Shown here: piece after piece, positions 60,152-64,000 of the stretch
How the letters are laid out: each line of letters opens with the position of its first letter
Numbering within the stretch: position 1 is the stretch's first letter
Origin: Xenorhabdus sp. IM139775
Lineage (GTDB): Bacteria > Pseudomonadota > Gammaproteobacteria > Enterobacterales > Enterobacteriaceae
Assembly (NCBI RefSeq): GCF_028598745.1
Contig: NZ_JAQRFK010000004.1
Coordinates: 23,307 to 87,306 of the forward strand
Direction: 5' to 3'
DNA: 64,000 nt
The notes under the pieces: model-generated
Told to the model about the DNA's origin: nothing
The model's database searches: none
What the model saw: the letters and a program-made list of their open reading frames with translations, nothing else
Program-made: the position numbers and the translations under genes

Positions 60152-63100
60152 ATGAAAATTCTTAGCTTACGGCTGAAAAATATCAATTCCTTGCAAGGTG
60201 AATGGAAAATTGACTTTACGGCAGAACCCTTCGCCAGCAATGGGTTATTTGCCATTATCGGCCCAACGGGGGCAGGAAAAACCTCCTTACTGGATGCCAT
60301 TTGCCTCGCCCTGTATCATGAAACGCCAAGGCTCGGCACCATTTCTTCCTCGCAAAATGAATTAATGACCCGTCATACCGCTGAATGCCTTGCGGAGGTG
60401 GAATTTGAAGTCAAGGGCGTCGCTTATCGGGCATTTTGGAGTCAGCGCCGCGCCCGCAATCAGCCAAGTGGCAAACTCCAGCCCCCAAAAGGAGAATTAG
60501 TTCTCAAAAAAGAGGGGAAAATTCTGGCTGATAAGATCCCAGAGAAAAAAGAAAAAATTGCCGAAATAACCGGGCTGGATTTTCGCCGCTTTACCAGATC
60601 CATGCTGCTGTCACAGGGGAATTTTGCTGCATTTTTAAATGCAAAGGATACAGATCGGGCAGATCTACTGGAAGAACTGACCGGTACAGAAATTTACGGT
60701 ATTCTGTCCCAAGAAATTTACCAACGGCATAAAGAGGTTCAATCTGAGCTGAACATTCAGCAGGCCAAAGCCTCTTCCATGGAATTACTCACGCCAGAAC
60801 AACAACAAACATACCAAGGCCAGCAACAACAGCTTATTCTCGAAGAAAGCCAACTCAGCCAGCAAATAAAGGCATTACAAGCGGCTGAACAATGGCGGCT
60901 TCGGCAAGATGAACTACAGCAATCACGGGTAAGCACGGCGTCACTTTTGCAACAAACTGAGCAAGCCATTCAACAAGCCCAACCTCAACTGCAACAACTT
61001 GCAGCCAGCGAGCCGGCAGAAAAAATCCGTCCATTATGGGATGCACAAAACCGGGCACACCACGAAAAACAGCGGCTCATTGAACAACGCACAAAAATAG
61101 AGCATGAACGTCAACAACAACTGGCAATGCTGCAACCTGCCGAACAGCAATTGACACAGCAGGAAAAAATACGGGAAGCGCATCAACAGCATCAAGATCA
61201 GCAAGAAAAGCTCATCTCGGAGCAAATTATGCCGCTCGATCATAAAATAGATATTCAATCCAAGGATATGATGAAACTTGAAAAAGAGATTGCCGGGCAA
61301 GACCGCGATCTCACGGACATCTTATCCCAATACCAAGCCACACAAAATCAGATAGCCGCCTTAAATAGCGAACAACAGGCGCTGGCATCCTACGATGAGC
61401 AGCACCCTTATTACCGCAATTTGGACAGCAAACTGCCTGAATGGAAACAGCTATTCACTCGCCAGCAAGAACGGCAAGAGAAAATAACCCAGCTCACCCA
61501 AAGCACCCAACACATTACCTCAGGGCTTACCCGTACAACGGCTTATCTAGATACATTGCAGGCAGAATTGGCTCAACAACAAGAACAAAGTCAAATACTG
61601 CGCGACAACCTTGTCGTTGCAGAAAACCAACTTACAACGTTGCAGCACAAACATCCGCCGGAACAGTTACAGAAAAATTTAGACAATTATCAGAAACAAC
61701 TGGCATCACAAAACCAACTGGCGATCTTACTTCCGCAGATCCAACAGTTACAGACGACGATCTCGGCCGATCAAAGCCAATTGACACAATCGCAGGCATT
61801 AGTCAAAACCTTGCCTGATCAGATCACCATCCTCAATCAACACTTGGCAGACAAGCAACAACATTATGACGATCTCACCCACCGAATTCGTCTGGAACAA
61901 CGGATAGTCAGTCTGGAAAAAGAACGGGCGCAATTAAAAGAAGGTGAGCCTTGCCCGCTTTGTGGTTCAACTCATCATCCTTTAATCAGCGAATACCAGA
62001 ATATTGCTCTGCCGCACTCAGAAGAGCGCCTGAAAACCCTGCTCCAACAGATTGATCAGCTTAAAGAAAATCGCACAACCCTACAGCAGAAACAGCAGCT
62101 TCAACAGCAGCACTGCGAACAATTGCAGCAAAATATTGCCCAGTGCCATACTAAATTGGCGGAATGGGTAAAACAGTGGAAACACCATTGTCAGCAGTTG
62201 CAGGTGGCGGAATTACCGATAGATACAGAGGCGGTTAATCACTTTATCAGTCAGCGACAATCGGCTTATCACCAACATCAAATGCAACAGGAAGCACTGT
62301 TACAGGCAGAAAAAAACCATCAGGCAGCCGAAAAAGTACTGACGGCCAACCGGGAGCAATACCAGACATGTGAAAAGAGTATTGAACTGGAAAAATTCAA
62401 ACGGGATTCAGCCCAAAAACAACTGGCAGAAAAGACGGCAGAGGCTCAACAAATAGAAGCCGATTACGCAGCGACAGCACAACAGTTAAACACGGAATTA
62501 CAGCCAACACCTTACACACTTCCCGCCCATCAGGAAACCCAAAACTGGCTGCAACAACGCGAGCAGGAATTAAGAAATTATCACGATTCACGAGAAAAAT
62601 GGCAGCAACTGCAAAAAGAACAAGCCGCCTTGCAAAGCAAACTGAGTGAATTGGACAAGCAAAAAAACAAGCTTACCACTCACCTGCATACATTGACTGA
62701 ACAGCAGCAGCAGCAAAAACAGTTATTGGCAAAAACACGCCGGGAACGTCATCGTTTATTTGGTGAACAATCCATTATTGCCGTTCGTCAGGCTTTGCAG
62801 CAAAAAACCAATGAACTGGAAGCCGCCTACAAACAGGCCGCTTTCCATCTGCAAAAAATGCAAAACACATTGAGCCAATTAACCGGCGCTGCCAGTGAAA
62901 TAGAAAAAAGCCATACCACCGCCGAAGCAAACGACAAACTTGCTGCCAGCCACTTCCAGACAGGCTTGGAACGGCAGGGTTTTCCCGACCAATTCTCTTT
63001 TGAACGCGCCTTGCTGGAACCGGAACAGCGGGAAACATTACAACAGTTACAAGAAAAACTTGAACAACAGCAGCTGCAAGCCCAAACACGGCACCATGAA

Positions 63101-63832
63101 TCAGAATCCGCCTTACGGCGACATACAGAAACACAGCCGCAGTTACTGAATCAAGATGAGCCTCAACAATTATCCGCCATATTGACCGACGTTACCGCAA
63201 AGTTGAAACACAATAACCAGCAACAAGGTGAAGTCAGAACCCTATTGAACAGCGATGCAACTCGCCGTCAGCAACAACAAGCGTTACTGGCGCAGATCGC
63301 ACGGTTACAACAAAAATATGATGACTGGAGTTATCTCAATAATCTCATTGGCTCTGCCGACGGTGCTAAATTCCGCCGTTTTGCCCAAGGTCTGACTTTG
63401 GATCATCTGGTGCATCTGGCAAATATCCGCTTGGAAAAATTGCATGAGCGCTATTACTTGCAACGCAAAGATGACGGTGGGCTGGAATTACAAGTTGTCG
63501 ATATCTGGCAAGCGGATGCAATTAGGGATACTAAAACCCTTTCCGGAGGAGAAAGTTTCCTTGTCAGCCTCGCCCTTGCGCTCGCCTTGTCTGATCTCGT
63601 GAATAACAAGACACAAATAGAGTCCCTGTTCCTTGATGAAGGCTTTGGCACACTTGATACCGAAGCCCTTGATATCGCCTTGGATGCACTGGATCAGCTT
63701 AATGCGTCAGGAAAAACCATCGGGATAATCAGCCACGTAGAAGCCTTGAAAGAACGCATCCCCGTGCAGATCAAAGTGGAAAAAAAGAATGGTTTGGGAT
63801 GCAGCCAATTAGCGCCAGAATTTCGGGTTTAA
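60152..63832 (+). CDS. sbcC: DNA double-strand break repair ATPase SbcC
   Basis: The 1226-residue Rad50/SMC-type ATPase has Walker A at residues 37-44 (GPTGAGKT), long Gln-rich coiled coils, the zinc hook CPLCG at C601 and C604 near the middle, the signature LSGGES (1130-1135) and Walker B with D1162 and E1163 ([11 protein letters not shown]). It tethers DNA ends and drives SbcD. It is about 180 residues longer than E. coli SbcC (1048), the extra length being in the coiled coils. It ends with a basic tail after EKKNGLG. Confidence 0.96.
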   Translation: MKILSLRLKNINSLQGEWKIDFTAEPFASNGLFAIIGPTGAGKTSLLDAICLALYHETPRLGTISSSQNELMTRHTAECLAEVEFEVKGVAYRAFWSQRRARNQPSGKLQPPKGELVLKKEGKILADKIPEKKEKIAEITGLDFRRFTRSMLLSQGNFAAFLNAKDTDRADLLEELTGTEIYGILSQEIYQRHKEVQSELNIQQAKASSMELLTPEQQQTYQGQQQQLILEESQLSQQIKALQAAEQWRLRQDELQQSRVSTASLLQQTEQAIQQAQPQLQQLAASEPAEKIRPLWDAQNRAHHEKQRLIEQRTKIEHERQQQLAMLQPAEQQLTQQEKIREAHQQHQDQQEKLISEQIMPLDHKIDIQSKDMMKLEKEIAGQDRDLTDILSQYQATQNQIAALNSEQQALASYDEQHPYYRNLDSKLPEWKQLFTRQQERQEKITQLTQSTQHITSGLTRTTAYLDTLQAELAQQQEQSQILRDNLVVAENQLTTLQHKHPPEQLQKNLDNYQKQLASQNQLAILLPQIQQLQTTISADQSQLTQSQALVKTLPDQITILNQHLADKQQHYDDLTHRIRLEQRIVSLEKERAQLKEGEPCPLCGSTHHPLISEYQNIALPHSEERLKTLLQQIDQLKENRTTLQQKQQLQQQHCEQLQQNIAQCHTKLAEWVKQWKHHCQQLQVAELPIDTEAVNHFISQRQSAYHQHQMQQEALLQAEKNHQAAEKVLTANREQYQTCEKSIELEKFKRDSAQKQLAEKTAEAQQIEADYAATAQQLNTELQPTPYTLPAHQETQNWLQQREQELRNYHDSREKWQQLQKEQAALQSKLSELDKQKNKLTTHLHTLTEQQQQQKQLLAKTRRERHRLFGEQSIIAVRQALQQKTNELEAAYKQAAFHLQKMQNTLSQLTGAASEIEKSHTTAEANDKLAASHFQTGLERQGFPDQFSFERALLEPEQRETLQQLQEKLEQQQLQAQTRHHESESALRRHTETQPQLLNQDEPQQLSAILTDVTAKLKHNNQQQGEVRTLLNSDATRRQQQQALLAQIARLQQKYDDWSYLNNLIGSADGAKFRRFAQGLTLDHLVHLANIRLEKLHERYYLQRKDDGGLELQVVDIWQADAIRDTKTLSGGESFLVSLALALALSDLVNNKTQIESLFLDEGFGTLDTEALDIALDALDQLNASGKTIGIISHVEALKERIPVQIKVEKKNGLGCSQLAPEFRV

Positions 63833-63937
63833 ACACAGGCGTAAGTATATGACAGCCACAGTGGGTTTTTAACCTTGGCTACTCGTAAGGCACTGCAATA
63901 AATAAATATGGAGAGCCTGCTAAAGCAGGCCCTTAAT

Positions 63938-64000
63938 TCAATGCTTAATGACATAAAGATCTTTGGTTGATACTTGTCCCAGCAGATCGGCATCATAGCC
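63938..64000 (-). CDS. 3' end of an unidentified gene, cut by the window
   Basis: Twenty codons are visible on the minus strand, ending DLYVIKH and a TGA stop at 63938-63940. The residues GYDADLLGQVSTKDLYVIKH are too few to assign. A hairpin, GCCTGC/GCAGGC at 63914-63930, follows the stop and is a plausible terminator shared with sbcC. In E. coli the next genes are araJ or mak, but neither fits these residues. Confidence 0.45.
   Translation of the reverse strand, partial: GYDADLLGQVSTKDLYVIKH

Overview
The window is ordinary, gene-dense chromosome of a gammaproteobacterium of the order Enterobacterales. Moderate GC, the predicted proteins and the intergenic repeats point to Morganellaceae, most likely Xenorhabdus or Photorhabdus (inference; no database was searched). 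Almost every gene is collinear with the E. coli stretch running from tomB/hha to sbcDC, here in inverted orientation relative to the E. coli map. I see no prophage, insertion sequence, CRISPR array, tRNA or rRNA.

Layout. 1-2.9 kb: tomB-hha, 4.5S SRP RNA and tesB, with AT-rich gaps. 3.0-8.3 kb: amtB/glnK under a sigma-54 promoter, and the mdlAB ABC exporter. 8.3-10.7 kb: a cysteine-responsive regulator (DecR/CcdR type) divergent from a PLP-dependent cysteine desulfhydrase-like gene, then queC. 10.8-21.4 kb: a minus-strand block for protein quality control (fadM, ybaV, ppiD, hupB, lon, clpX, clpP, tig, bolA). 21.6-31.5 kb: yajG-ampG, a Tsx/OmpK-type outer membrane channel, the cyoABCDE oxidase operon and yajR. 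31.5-38.6 kb: yajQ, panE-yajL, thiI, and the xseB-ispA-dxs isoprenoid/thiamine cluster. 38.6-44.0 kb: a non-coding stretch with a candidate structured RNA, pcp, and the pgpA-thiL-nusB-ribE-ribD-nrdR operon. 44.1-49.8 kb: secF-secD-yajC-tgt-queA. 49.9-53.3 kb: acpH, a 2-Cys peroxiredoxin and gamma-glutamyltranspeptidase. 53.3-56.2 kb: an NSS-family transporter and brnQ, whose upstream regions are homologous to each other. 56.6-63.8 kb: phoR-phoB divergent from sbcD-sbcC. The 3' end of an unidentified minus-strand gene closes the window.

Themes. The genes are mainly housekeeping: nitrogen sensing and uptake, proteostasis (lon has a near-consensus heat-shock promoter), quinol oxidase, isoprenoid, thiamine and riboflavin supply, queuosine synthesis (queC, tgt and queA in separate places), Sec translocation, phosphate signalling and DNA end processing.

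No clear new multi-gene system is visible. The best leads are non-coding or regulatory: (1) a promoter-to-terminator RNA candidate between dxs and pcp with mutually exclusive stems; (2) duplicated leader regions before brnQ and the NSS transporter gene, sharing a dyad with conserved arms and changed loop, plus a 22-codon ORF derived from the brnQ start and overlapping the transporter start; (3) ERIC-like mini-repeats with altered centres; (4) several perfect intergenic inverted repeats.
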